NCBI RefSeq assembly: GCF_001894805.1
Contig: NZ_BCWX01000001.1
Location: 1,860,001 to 1,924,000, forward strand
DNA from: Rhodococcus globerulus NBRC 14531
Lineage (GTDB): Bacteria > Actinomycetota > Actinomycetes > Mycobacteriales > Mycobacteriaceae
Length of the DNA: 64,000 bases
Direction of reading: 5' to 3'
The translations under genes were made by a program, and so were the position numbers. The notes below the pieces were generated by a model. The model was not told the DNA's origin. It did no database searches and saw only the letters and a program-made list of their open reading frames with translations. Shown in pieces: positions 24,866 to 32,379 of this stretch (its first letter is position 1; each line of letters starts with the position of its first letter).

Positions 24866-26236
24866 GCGCACTGCCGTCATCGCCGCTACTGCAGGCGATA
24901 CCAGGTGAGTCCGCGCCCCAGGGCCTTGGCGACCCTCGAAATTCCGATTGGTCGTCGATGCCGAACGTTGTCCGGGACCAAGTGCATCCGGGTTCATGGC
25001 AGTGCACATCGAACACCCGGCGGAACGCCACGCAAATCCGGCCTGAGTGAAGATCCGGTCGAGGCCCTCAGCCTCGGCCGCCGCCGCAACGGCTCGTGAA
25101 CCGGGAACGACGAGGGCCCGGACGCCGGGAGCAACGGTGCGGCCTGTGAGAACCTGGGCTGCCGCACGTAAGTCTTCGAGCCGACCGTTGGTACACGATC
25201 CGATGAAAACAGTGTCAATTGTTATGTCGCGCATAGGCGTTCCTGGCTCGAGGGCCATGTAGGAAAGGGCGCGTGTCGCCGCTTCGCGCTCGGCGGGATC
25301 GCTGTAGTCGTCGGGGGATGGGACAAAGCCGTCCAGCGAGACCGAGTGACTGGGGATGGTGCCCCAGGTGACCGTGGGGGAGACGTCGGAGGCGGACAAT
25401 TCGTGCGTGTAGTCGAAGAGGGCGCCGTCGTCCGTCTGCAAGGTTTGCCAGTAGGTGAGCGCCTGGTTCCACAAAGCGCCTGTCGGAGCGTGCTTGCGGC
25501 CGCGCAGATAAGCAAAGGTCACGTCGTCGGGGGCAACCAGGCCGCCGCGTGCGCCGCATTCGATAGTCATGTTGCACAAGGTCATTCGCTGTTCCATGCT
25601 GAGCGAACGAATCGCGCTTCCGCGGTATTCGATGACGCTTCCGGCGCCGCCGTTGGGACCTAGAGTGCGAACGACGTACAGGGCGAGGTCTTTTGCGCTC
25701 ACGCTGGTGTCGAGATGGCCGTCGACGCATACCTGCATCGAATTCGGCTTCTCCATGCGGAGTGTTTGTGTTGCCATGACGTGCTCGACCTGACTCGTTC
25801 CGATCCCGAATGCAAGTGCGCCGAACGCTCCGTGGGTGGAGGTGTGCGAATCGCCGCACACGATTGTCAGGCCGGGCTGCGTCAAGCCCTGCTCGGGTCC
25901 GATGACGTGAACGATGCCGTTGCCGGCTGAGTCCATGGGGTTGTGTGGCACACCGAAGGCCGCGCAGTTGCGGCGAACCAACTCCAATTGCAGTCGGCTC
26001 ATCGGATCCGAGATGGGAGACCCAGCTCCGGTGGTAGGTACGTTGTGGTCCTCCGTCGCCATGGTCAGATCCGGCCGACGGACTGGACGGCCCGCGGCCC
26101 GGAGTCCCTCGAAGGCTTGCGGAGACGTCATTTCGTGAAGCAAGTGCAGGTCGACGTAGAGCAGGTCGGGGCCGGTTTCGCCGCGAACCACAACGTGCTC
26201 GTCCCAGAGCTTGTCGAACAGGGTACGCGGCGCCAC
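24836..26236 (-). CDS. Aconitase-family dehydratase large subunit, LeuC-like
   Basis: A 466-residue [4Fe-4S] hydro-lyase subunit of the isopropylmalate isomerase type. It has the N-terminal [32 protein letters not shown] and [14 protein letters not shown] with the first cluster Cys, and [10 protein letters not shown] with the other two. The usual partner LeuD (small swivel subunit) is not encoded next to it or anywhere in the window, although leuC and leuD are normally adjacent. It may use a LeuD from elsewhere or act on a different hydroxy diacid. The upstream VOC gene lies 34 bases away on the same strand, so the two probably form an operon controlled by the palindrome at 26859-26882. Confidence 0.88.
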   Translation of the reverse strand: MAPRTLFDKLWDEHVVVRGETGPDLLYVDLHLLHEMTSPQAFEGLRAAGRPVRRPDLTMATEDHNVPTTGAGSPISDPMSRLQLELVRRNCAAFGVPHNPMDSAGNGIVHVIGPEQGLTQPGLTIVCGDSHTSTHGAFGALAFGIGTSQVEHVMATQTLRMEKPNSMQVCVDGHLDTSVSAKDLALYVVRTLGPNGGAGSVIEYRGSAIRSLSMEQRMTLCNMTIECGARGGLVAPDDVTFAYLRGRKHAPTGALWNQALTYWQTLQTDDGALFDYTHELSASDVSPTVTWGTIPSHSVSLDGFVPSPDDYSDPAEREAATRALSYMALEPGTPMRDITIDTVFIGSCTNGRLEDLRAAAQVLTGRTVAPGVRALVVPGSRAVAAAAEAEGLDRIFTQAGFAWRSAGCSMCTAMNPDALGPGQRSASTTNRNFEGRQGPGARTHLVSPAVAAMTAVRGRLSGPGDH

Positions 26237-26270
26237 GGCCCGTCCTTCCGGTATTCAGTCAGTGCTGGCT

Positions 26271-26837
26271 CTAGTCGTTGACGGATACGGGCTTACGGCG
26301 GTCCGCTCCAGTTCGCGGAGTGTGTGAGACGTCGTGCGGACCGAAGGCACGCATCCAGCATGCGAACTCGAGGAGTATGCCGTCGGGGTCCTGGAAGTAG
26401 AACGAGCGGACGTACACGCCGTCGTGCATCTCGGTCGCGATCTGGGAAGGGCTGTCGTCGTGATTCACGAGAGGGCCTACCCGGACACCTGATTCCTTCA
26501 GCTTCTGGCGATAGTCCTGGAACTTCTCCGGTGGGACATCGAACGCGATGTGATTGAGCGAACTCACAGCGCTCGTCCATTCGCCGAAGCCGGGCTTCTC
26601 GACCGGCGCGGAAATGCCTGGCACGCCGTCGGGAGCGTCGGTGAACCAGAAGAACGCTAGTGAGTTCCCGTTGCCGACGTCGAAGAAGAAATGTTGTCCG
26701 ATGCCGTCGGGAAGATCGACGGTCTTTACGAGCGGAAAGCCGAGGATGTTGGTGTAGAAGTCCACCGTCCTTTCCATATCCGAGCAGACGAGCGCGACAT
26801 GGTTGAAGCCGCGGACTTCGAAACGGGGCGAGTTCAT
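26271..26837 (-). CDS. VOC superfamily protein, extradiol-dioxygenase/glyoxalase type
   Basis: A 188-residue vicinal-oxygen-chelate protein with two beta-alpha-beta-beta-beta modules. Probable metal ligands are His in GFNHVALV, His in LNHIAFDV and Glu in GILLEFACW, the His-His-Glu set of Fe or Mn dioxygenases. It could cleave or isomerise an activated hydroxy or keto compound. ATG at 26837 is preferred because GGAAGG lies 7 bases upstream; an ATG two codons earlier (26843) abuts that site. It is divergent from the TetR gene, and a palindrome lies between them. It leads into the LeuC-like gene. Confidence 0.83.
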   Translation of the reverse strand: MNSPRFEVRGFNHVALVCSDMERTVDFYTNILGFPLVKTVDLPDGIGQHFFFDVGNGNSLAFFWFTDAPDGVPGISAPVEKPGFGEWTSAVSSLNHIAFDVPPEKFQDYRQKLKESGVRVGPLVNHDDSPSQIATEMHDGVYVRSFYFQDPDGILLEFACWMRAFGPHDVSHTPRTGADRRKPVSVND

Positions 26838-26858
26838 GGGCATCCCTTCCAGAGTGAA

Positions 26859-26882
26859 AATCTGACTCTAACATCAGATTCA
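26859..26882. promoter_or_regulatory. Catabolic-cluster palindrome, copy 2 (VOC/TetR gap)
   Basis: AATCTGA (26859-26865) and TCAGATT (26874-26880) form a perfect inverted repeat. A second register, 26863-26882, aligns with 13 of 20 bases of the site at 27637-27656, including TCT(A/G)A...CAGATT. It lies between the divergent VOC and TetR starts, where an autoregulating TetR protein would bind. Confidence 0.55.
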
Positions 26883-26985
26883 TATGCGGACAATGGTCGT
26901 GCAGTGAGCAGAGGGCGCAGCCTTAACGTGCTTCTGGTGTAGAAAGACGGCTGGAGATCCAAGGCTGCCGTGAAAGGGTGCGCAC

Positions 26986-27603
26986 ATGACTGGTCCTGAG
27001 AAGGCGCGACCGACAAAGCGTGGCCGCGAGACGTTGGAAGCGATCGATGCGGCTGCACGAAAGGTGATCGCGAAGAAAGGCTTCCTCAAGATGCGCGTGG
27101 CTGACATTCTCGCGGAAGCCGGAAGATCGCCGGCCTCGTTCTACAACTACTACGAATCCAAGGAGGCGTTGCTCGAGAGTTGGGCACGTCAGTTCCAGGT
27201 GGATGCGCGTGTGCGTGCGCAGGCCAATCGGAAGCTGGTCGGCCGCGAACCGAGGCAGCGTGTAGAGGCTTCAGCCAGGGCCCACTGGGAGACATACCGA
27301 GAGCGACTTGCGGAGATGGTGGGGGTCTTTCAGCTCGCCATGGTCAACGACGACTTCGCTCGGGTCTGGGACGAGCTCTGTGACGAAGCTATTTCCGGTA
27401 TTGCCGAGGAAGTCGTCATCGCGCAGGAACGGGGATACTGCCCTGGCGTCGATCCACGTCTCACCGCCACGGCGATTGTGGGGATGTTGAACATGTTCAG
27501 TTACGAGAAGCTGGCTAACGGGGGCGCCGCAGGCGTAGATGACGAGGCATGCATCGCCACGTTGACCGAGATCTGGTTCCGGGCCGTGTATTGGCGCGAG
27601 TGA
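26986..27603 (+). CDS. TetR-family transcriptional regulator of the catabolic cluster
   Basis: A 205-residue regulator. The helix-turn-helix is at about residues 15-60 (ETLEAIDAAARKVIAKKG, then ADILAEAGRSPASFYNYYES), and the rest is a helical ligand-binding domain. It is transcribed divergently from the VOC/LeuC-like pair and lies 69 bases before the hydrolase gene. Related palindromes stand on both sides of it and upstream of the importer operon 13 kb away, so it is the best candidate for a local master repressor. The ligand may be a CoA ester or acid of the pathway; that is inference. Confidence 0.9.
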   Translation: MTGPEKARPTKRGRETLEAIDAAARKVIAKKGFLKMRVADILAEAGRSPASFYNYYESKEALLESWARQFQVDARVRAQANRKLVGREPRQRVEASARAHWETYRERLAEMVGVFQLAMVNDDFARVWDELCDEAISGIAEEVVIAQERGYCPGVDPRLTATAIVGMLNMFSYEKLANGGAAGVDDEACIATLTEIWFRAVYWRE

Positions 27604-27636
27604 GAGGTATGGACTTATGGCTCGGCGCCGTGATAC

Positions 27637-27656
27637 TAAATCTGAACCCAGATTTA
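27637..27656. promoter_or_regulatory. Catabolic-cluster palindrome, copy 3 (hydrolase promoter)
   Basis: TAAATCTGAACCCAGATTTA has perfect 8-bp arms around a 4-base centre. It is the best copy of the element also found at 13795-13814 (17 of 20 identical). It stands 16 bases before the hydrolase GTG, overlapping the expected promoter or leader. Confidence 0.65.
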
Positions 27657-27672
27657 TAAACAAGGAGTCGTA

Positions 27673-28794
27673 GTGGCCATCGAACGCACCTTTGTCGGAC
27701 TGCCGAGTCTTAACCTTCCCCGGATGGGCGCGGGTGGACACCCGTGTCAGGGTCTCTACCACCGGCGGGCCGGAACGCGCCCGAAGACGGCGGTCATCGC
27801 GACGCACTACCAAATCGACTTTTCCGAGCATTACATGGCGGATTATCTTGCGGAACGGGGGGTCGGCTTCCTCGGCTGGAATACCCGGTTCCGCGGCGAC
27901 GAGGCGAGATTCATCCTGGATTACGCACTCAGTGATATCGGAGTTGGCGTTCGTTGGCTCCGCGAGGAAGCCGGTGTGGAGAACGTCATCCTGCTTGGCA
28001 ACTCGGGCGGTGGTTCGCTCATGGCGGCTTACCAGTCTCAGGCGGTGGCACCGAGTATCACACCGTTACCCGGAATGTCCCTGGCAGCAGGTGTCGAAAA
28101 CCTGCCGGCCGGCGACGCGTACATCTCTACCGCAGCTCACCTGGGTCGGCCTGACGTTCTCACTTCATGGATGGACGGTTCGGTCACTGATGAGAGCGAT
28201 CCTCTGGCAACCGATTCATCCCTCGACTTGTTCGATCCGGCTAACGGGCCTGCTTACAGTGTCGAGTTCGTCGAGCGCTACCGGGCCGCGCAGGTTGCCA
28301 GAAACCATCGCATCACCCGATGGGTGAAGGAGGAATTCGAGCGACTCACGGCCGCGGGCTACCACGACCGGCCGTTTTCGGTGTTCCGGACCTGGGCTGA
28401 TCCGCGGATGGTCGATCCGACCCTCGAACCCACCAATCGCAAGGCGAACCTCTGCTACGCCGGAGTGCCGGAGCGCGCCAACCGGTCGGTCTTCGGAATT
28501 GCCTCGGCCTGCACCTTGCGGACGTGGCTTTCGCTATGGAGTCTTGAGGACTCGCAGACGCGGGCGGTCGCGCATCTGCCCAACATCACCGTTCCCGCAC
28601 TTGTGGTCAACGGGTTGCAGGATACGGGTGTGTTCCCCAGTGATGCTGACGCGATCCACGGGTTGATCGGCGCGCAGGACAAGGAGTTTCACGCGTTGGA
28701 GGCGGATCACTACTTCCTCACCCCCGGTGCCCGTGACGAGCTTGCCGATCTGACAGCAGCCTGGATCGAGAAGCGATTCGGAGTGTCGAGCTAG
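27673..28794 (+). CDS. Alpha/beta hydrolase
   Basis: A 373-residue serine hydrolase. The nucleophile elbow is GNSGGG (near residue 112), the acid is likely the Asp in VNGLQDTGVFPSDAD, and the His lies in EADHYFLTPGARDE near the C-terminus. The N-terminus lacks a signal peptide, so it acts in the cytoplasm. An inserted lid of about 130 residues separates the nucleophile from the acid residue, typical of esterases or C-C bond hydrolases. GTG at 27673 has AAGGAG upstream. It ends in its own terminator. The shared operator ties it to the importer operon; the substrate is not known. Confidence 0.87.
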   Translation: MAIERTFVGLPSLNLPRMGAGGHPCQGLYHRRAGTRPKTAVIATHYQIDFSEHYMADYLAERGVGFLGWNTRFRGDEARFILDYALSDIGVGVRWLREEAGVENVILLGNSGGGSLMAAYQSQAVAPSITPLPGMSLAAGVENLPAGDAYISTAAHLGRPDVLTSWMDGSVTDESDPLATDSSLDLFDPANGPAYSVEFVERYRAAQVARNHRITRWVKEEFERLTAAGYHDRPFSVFRTWADPRMVDPTLEPTNRKANLCYAGVPERANRSVFGIASACTLRTWLSLWSLEDSQTRAVAHLPNITVPALVVNGLQDTGVFPSDADAIHGLIGAQDKEFHALEADHYFLTPGARDELADLTAAWIEKRFGVSS

Positions 28795-28826
28795 TCACAG
28801 TTTCTTCGAAATCGAATCTTCGACGA

Positions 28827-28859
28827 CGCCCGCTCCGGTATTCGATACTGGAGCGGGCG
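28827..28859 (+). terminator. Terminator of the alpha/beta hydrolase gene
   Basis: CGCCCGCTCC-GGTAT (28827-28841) pairs with ATACT-GGAGCGGGCG (28845-28859) through a 3-base loop, a 15-bp stem with one mismatch or wobble position. It lies 33 bases after the stop. Confidence 0.75.
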
Positions 28860-28876
28860 CCCCCATCTCCAAGTCG

Positions 28877-29104
28877 CCAACCGCGTTCGCGCCACTCCTG
28901 CAAGTGCGGACGCTCGGCGCCGAGTGTCGTGTCCTTGCCGTGGCCGGGGTAGACGATGGCGGAGTCGTCGTAGCGTCCGAAGAGCTTGGTCTCGACATCG
29001 CTGAGCAGTGAGGTGAATTTCTCGGGATCAGCGGTCTTACCCACTCCGCCTGGGAAGAGCGAGTCGCCGGTGAAAACGTGAACCTGGCCTGACAGTTCGG
29101 TGAG
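28877..29104 (-). pseudogene. Truncated copy of the metallo-beta-lactamase gene (3' fragment)
   Basis: This 228-base stretch matches 31633-31860, the 3' third of the intact metallo-beta-lactamase gene, with about three substitutions. It retains the FTGDSLFPGGVGKT and YPGHGKDTTLGAERPH motifs but lacks the HxHxDH metal site. The match starts one base after the intact gene's stop codon, so the copied frame reads on to about 28795, and at its 5' side it is joined to unrelated sequence, giving a chimeric open frame 28795-29209. It cannot be a working hydrolase. It is a non-functional duplication remnant. Confidence 0.85.
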
Positions 29105-29482
29105 TTCGCAATGATCGCCGGCCCCGCAGAAGCGATCGAACTTATCATCGCGGATTCTCGGCTCGACGCGGCAATTCATGATCCCGAGGAAAATCCTCCT
29201 TTCTATCACTGAATATCGATTGTCTTCGGATCGGCGGCGAGTTCAAAGTGAAAGTTTGGAAAATCGACAAAATATTTTCAGTTCCGGAACGAACTGGAGG
29301 ATTGATAACTAGCGCTTCCGGATTTCGTCGAAAAAAAGGGGGATCGGTAGGTTTAGTCACGAAACGGGGATGGTGCCGTAGCAGGGCGGAATCTGCGCCT
29401 GGATAGATGAAAAGCGTCGCGGCCGACATTGATCAGCGATTGGAGCGATCAATCGAGTCGCACTACTGCGAGCAGGTTGAGA
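29105..29482. other. A+T-richer stretch with no convincing gene
   Basis: It holds the junction sequence next to the duplicated fragment, a poly-A/T-rich part (29200-29330) and the palindromic CAGTTCCGGAACGAACTG (29279-29296). ORFs on either strand lack ribosome binding sites and family-like sequence. Composition is less GC-rich than the surrounding genes, which suits decayed or acquired DNA. Confidence 0.5.
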
Positions 29483-29614
29483 TCAGGTTCGCGCTGCCAG
29501 CGCGTCCAGCGCGGCGACCCCTCGGCCCCGCGCCGTTGCCGTGTGTTCCGCACACGACGACTGCATGGCGACCTCCAACGTCAGGGATGTCGAATATGTC
29601 GTGACGACTTCCAT
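29483..29614 (-). CDS. Possible small peptide gene, 43 aa
   Basis: An ORF starting at ATG 29614, with GGAGAA 7 bases upstream and 41 bases after the stop of the phospholipase-D-like gene on the same strand. The peptide has a Ser/Thr-rich N-terminal half (TTYSTSLTLEVAMQSSC), one Cys, and an Arg/Ala-rich end (GRGVAALDALAART). I recognise no family. It could be a small accessory peptide of the upstream gene or a chance ORF. Confidence 0.3.
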   Translation of the reverse strand: MEVVTTYSTSLTLEVAMQSSCAEHTATARGRGVAALDALAART

Positions 29615-29655
29615 TGTTAATTCTCCGATCGACAGGTCGTGGAGCGGTTCGAGTC

Positions 29656-31098
29656 TCAGCGTCTGTCGAGGAGACGGCGTATCCCGTCGATTCGGTCGCT
29701 CAGCCTCGGTTGCGTACGTTCCGGATCCATCAGTGCATTTTCAGCGAGCACGTGGTCTTCGCTGTCGACTGTGTTTCGGTCGAATTCACGCAGACTGCGG
29801 GCGTCGGAGGACGCAAGTGTGCGAACCGTCGTCAACAATGAGTGCTCGCGCAACGCGTCGTCGATCTCATTCTCGGTGACGTCGAGGTGCTCGCTGAGCA
29901 GTCGGCGCCGCAGTCCGACGATCGAGGCCCGCAACTCGACATCTGAATCGTCGTAGGATTCGACGGCGATGTCACATTCGGTGTCGAAGCCCATCGAACG
30001 GTTGTTGAGGTTCGACGACCCGATTCGCAGGAGTCGATCATCCATCACCAGGATCTTTGCGTGCACGTAAATTGGTGCACCAGAAGAGGTCACGGGATAG
30101 AACGCACCGAACCGGTCATGGACGTCGGCGGTCCACAACAGATGCAACAGGTCGTGGCGTGCCCCGTCCATCGCCTTTTGTTCCAGCCACCCGTCGGCAT
30201 TGCGCGGAATGACCAGAACGATCTCCGGTCCGTCGGCCTCACGCAGGCGTGCAGCGATCGCCTCGGCCAGAGTGCGTGAGGCGAGGTACTGGCTTTCGAT
30301 GTACAGCGTGTGTTCGGCACCGCCGATGGCCGCGAGATAAAGCGCCTCGATCTCGCGTACTTCAGTGCGTTCGTCGAGTTCCGGCAGAGTTCTGGCGATA
30401 GCTACGTCGACCACCCGCAATGTGGGCGCCAGATTGACGGGCCACGGTGTTGCCGTGCTCTTGACCGGTCTCAGGTCCTCGCCGGTTGCGGATTTCCAGC
30501 GTGCCCGCGCCAATTCACCGATGGCCGCAGCTGCACTGCCGTCTACCGCTGTGGTCGCGTCATGCCAAGGGCCGTAACGCCTTCCGCTTGGTGTGATTCG
30601 GTAGTCGTTGCGGTCGACGTGATCCGAGGTGTCCCAGCGGTCCACCGTCATGTCGATGCCGCCGCAGAACGCCAGAGCATCGTCGATGACGATGATTTTC
30701 TGATGGTGCGCGGCGCCCACTGGGTGGGCGCCGTCGATTTCGAATCGAAGGCGTTCGTCGGTCAACCAGTTCGACACGAAGACTGGAGTCATGCCGCGTC
30801 CGATTGCGGTGAAGGCCCCTACGTTCCATTTGAGTACGAGGATTTCGAGGTCGGGTTTCTCGCGGACAAGCCAGCGTAGGAACCTGCCCAGCCGATTGGG
30901 GCCGTCGAGCGTCTTCTCGCGCGGCTCGAGTTTGATGCGCGTGTCGAAGTCCCAGCCGATCAACATGATTCGTTTTTCAGCTTGCAGCATCGCGGACTTC
31001 GCATGATGAAAGTAGTCAGCGGCATCGATAATGCAGGCAAGATTATCTGCCGGCTCGATGCGCCAGCAGGTTTCGCCCGGAGCCAGAATTCTGCTCAC
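29656..31098 (-). CDS. Phospholipase D-like (HKD) protein
   Basis: A 480-residue enzyme with two HKD motifs, HHQKIIVIDD near residue 131 and HAKILVMDD near residue 346, each followed by a Gly/Asn-Ser segment (CGGIDMT and GSSNLNNRS). Both catalytic halves are present, so it should hydrolyse or transfer phosphodiesters such as phospholipids, as cardiolipin synthase-like proteins do. There is no signal peptide or clear membrane segment. Start is GTG at 31098, overlapping the stop of the 79-residue gene by 4 bases, so the two are coupled. It lies between the two copies of the metallo-beta-lactamase repeat and may have come in with that rearrangement. Confidence 0.88.
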   Translation of the reverse strand: MSRILAPGETCWRIEPADNLACIIDAADYFHHAKSAMLQAEKRIMLIGWDFDTRIKLEPREKTLDGPNRLGRFLRWLVREKPDLEILVLKWNVGAFTAIGRGMTPVFVSNWLTDERLRFEIDGAHPVGAAHHQKIIVIDDALAFCGGIDMTVDRWDTSDHVDRNDYRITPSGRRYGPWHDATTAVDGSAAAAIGELARARWKSATGEDLRPVKSTATPWPVNLAPTLRVVDVAIARTLPELDERTEVREIEALYLAAIGGAEHTLYIESQYLASRTLAEAIAARLREADGPEIVLVIPRNADGWLEQKAMDGARHDLLHLLWTADVHDRFGAFYPVTSSGAPIYVHAKILVMDDRLLRIGSSNLNNRSMGFDTECDIAVESYDDSDVELRASIVGLRRRLLSEHLDVTENEIDDALREHSLLTTVRTLASSDARSLREFDRNTVDSEDHVLAENALMDPERTQPRLSDRIDGIRRLLDRR

Positions 31099-31334
31099 AC
31101 GTCGACCAAATCGGCGTGGGCAGTTTCCGGCACTGCTTCCTTGGATACTTCTCGCGCCACGACGCCGACATGTGTGGCGAGTAATTCCGAAAGCTCTTCC
31201 CCGGCAACGGCACTGGCTACCGACCCGAAGATTTTGACCTCGGATGCTCCGTGGCGGCGGCGCACCGACTCCCGCTCAGTGCGCTTCGCGGTCGACACGG
31301 ACCGCAGTTGCCGACTGTGGAGCGGTGCGGTCAT
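31095..31334 (-). CDS. Small hypothetical protein with a nucleotidyltransferase-like motif, 79 aa
   Basis: Start ATG 31334 has AAGGAG 6 bases upstream, a strong site, and the stop overlaps the phospholipase-D-like GTG by 4 bases, which supports a real gene. Residues 29-41 (GASEVKIFGSVAS) look like the start of an MNT-type minimal nucleotidyltransferase (usually ...FGSVARGE...SDxDL), but the Asp pair of the active site is missing. It may be a reduced or decayed relative, or the likeness may be chance. Confidence 0.6.
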   Translation of the reverse strand: MTAPLHSRQLRSVSTAKRTERESVRRRHGASEVKIFGSVASAVAGEELSELLATHVGVVAREVSKEAVPETAHADLVDV

Positions 31335-31579
31335 GTGGGCTCCTTGGAAGTGACGGTTCGCGATGATGATACCGCTCAGCTAAAGAAGCCGAGGAGCTGT
31401 CCTAGCTCCCCGTTCCAGCTATCGCGGCCGTGAGTGACGGACCCTGGGTAGGTTGCGGCCCAGTAAGCTGCGTGGCTGAGGAGCTAGTCCGATTGTCGAC
31501 AACTTGGAGTCGAAGTCCATTCCGTCTGAGTCGGCTGCTGAGCGACTTCCCGGACCGACCACGTCCGTCGACGGGCGGT

Positions 31580-31616
31580 CATCCCCAACGCGCGCGGCGG
31601 GGCAGCGCTGGGGATG
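31580..31616 (-). terminator. Terminator-like hairpin after the metallo-beta-lactamase gene
   Basis: CATCCCCAACGC (31580-31591) pairs with GCGCTGGGGATG (31605-31616) apart from one mismatch; the loop is 13 bases. It lies 13 bases past the stop. The remaining gap 31335-31579 holds a shorter hairpin (GGAGCT/AGCTCC, 31393-31409) but no gene. Confidence 0.6.
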
Positions 31617-31629
31617 TGCGGTGCAAGGG

Positions 31630-32316
31630 TCACCAACCGCGTTCGCGCCACTCCTGCAAGTGCGGACGCTCGGCGCCGAGTGTCGTGTCCTTGCCGTGGC
31701 CGGGGTAGACGATGGCGGAGTCGTCGTAGCGTCCGAAGAGCTTGGTCTCGACATCGCTGAGCAGTGAGGTGAATTTCTCGGGATCAGCGGTCTTACCCAC
31801 TCCGCCTGGGAAGAGCGAGTCGCCGGTGAAAATGTGAACCTGGCCCGACGGTTCGGTGAGCACGAGTGCGATGGAGCCGGGGGTGTGGCCGGACAGGTGG
31901 ATGACATCCAAGGTCAGGTTTCCGACCGTGACGCTGTCGCCGTCCTCGAGCAGAATGTCCGGGGTCACGGGAAGTGCATCGGCATCGAGCGGATGCGCAG
32001 CGGTTGGCACGTTGGTAGCAGCGTGGACGTCTTTCAGAGCCAGCCAGTGGTCGCCATGCTGGTGTGTTGTGACGATGGAGTCGAACACCGGAGCTTCCTG
32101 CTCGATCAGCGCAACGATTTTCTCGGCTTCGTTGGCCGCGTCGATCAGGATTGATTTCCCGGTTGCGGAACAGACCACGAGGTAGGTGTTGTTGTCCATG
32201 GGGCCGACTGACATCTTCGTGATGGTTGCACTGTCGATAGTGCGTCGTTGAGGCGCAGAATCGGGGGAGAGCTGACCGGTATAGGAGTTGTCGATCACGA
32301 TGGGCTGATTCGTCAT
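31630..32316 (-). CDS. Metallo-beta-lactamase fold hydrolase (glyoxalase II-like)
   Basis: A 228-residue soluble hydrolase at the place of Rv1637c of M. tuberculosis. Zinc ligands are visible in THQHGDHW (HxHxDH), LSGHTPGSI, FTGDSLF and VYPGHG. The short length and these motifs suit the YcbL/glyoxalase II group, hydrolysing a thioester or similar; the substrate is not known. ATG at 32316 (MTNQPIVIDNSYTG) fits the family N-terminus; the open frame reaching 32631 runs across the uvrA promoter and start. Its 3' third is duplicated at 28877-29104. It is divergent from uvrA. Confidence 0.9.
   Translation of the reverse strand: MTNQPIVIDNSYTGQLSPDSAPQRRTIDSATITKMSVGPMDNNTYLVVCSATGKSILIDAANEAEKIVALIEQEAPVFDSIVTTHQHGDHWLALKDVHAATNVPTAAHPLDADALPVTPDILLEDGDSVTVGNLTLDVIHLSGHTPGSIALVLTEPSGQVHIFTGDSLFPGGVGKTADPEKFTSLLSDVETKLFGRYDDSAIVYPGHGKDTTLGAERPHLQEWRERGW
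31633..31860. repeat. Direct repeat, parent copy of the 28877-29104 duplication
   Basis: 228 bases nearly identical to 28877-29104 in the same orientation, 2,756 bases apart, with about three differences (for example aatgtg/aacgtg and gcccgac/gcctgac). It covers the 3' part of the intact metallo-beta-lactamase gene and stops one base before its stop codon. The two copies bracket the phospholipase-D-like gene and the small ORFs. Confidence 0.9.
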
Positions 32317-32379
32317 GATTCGCAGGCTACCTTCGAATAGGGGCTGGTAGAACGCTGGGTTCATGCTTGCAGCCAAAAC

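Noticed and set aside
29145..29429. A 94-codon minus-strand ORF in the A+T-rich stretch
   Set aside because: No ribosome binding site, no recognisable family, and it lies in the decayed junction area.
29541..29879. A 112-codon plus-strand ORF overlapping the end of the phospholipase-D-like gene
   Set aside because: The C-terminal half is antisense to the phospholipase-D-like gene and the rest lacks a start signal.
28877..31860. The near-identical repeats as an insertion sequence or transposon ends
   Set aside because: The repeated DNA is the 3' coding part of a metallo-beta-lactamase gene in direct orientation; there is no transposase, terminal inverted repeat or target duplication.
32350..32362. 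GAAC-N5-GTTC near uvrA as a LexA box
   Set aside because: The LexA box needs a 4-base spacer (GAACNNNNGTTC); this has five and weak flanks. The RecA-NDp motif explains regulation better.
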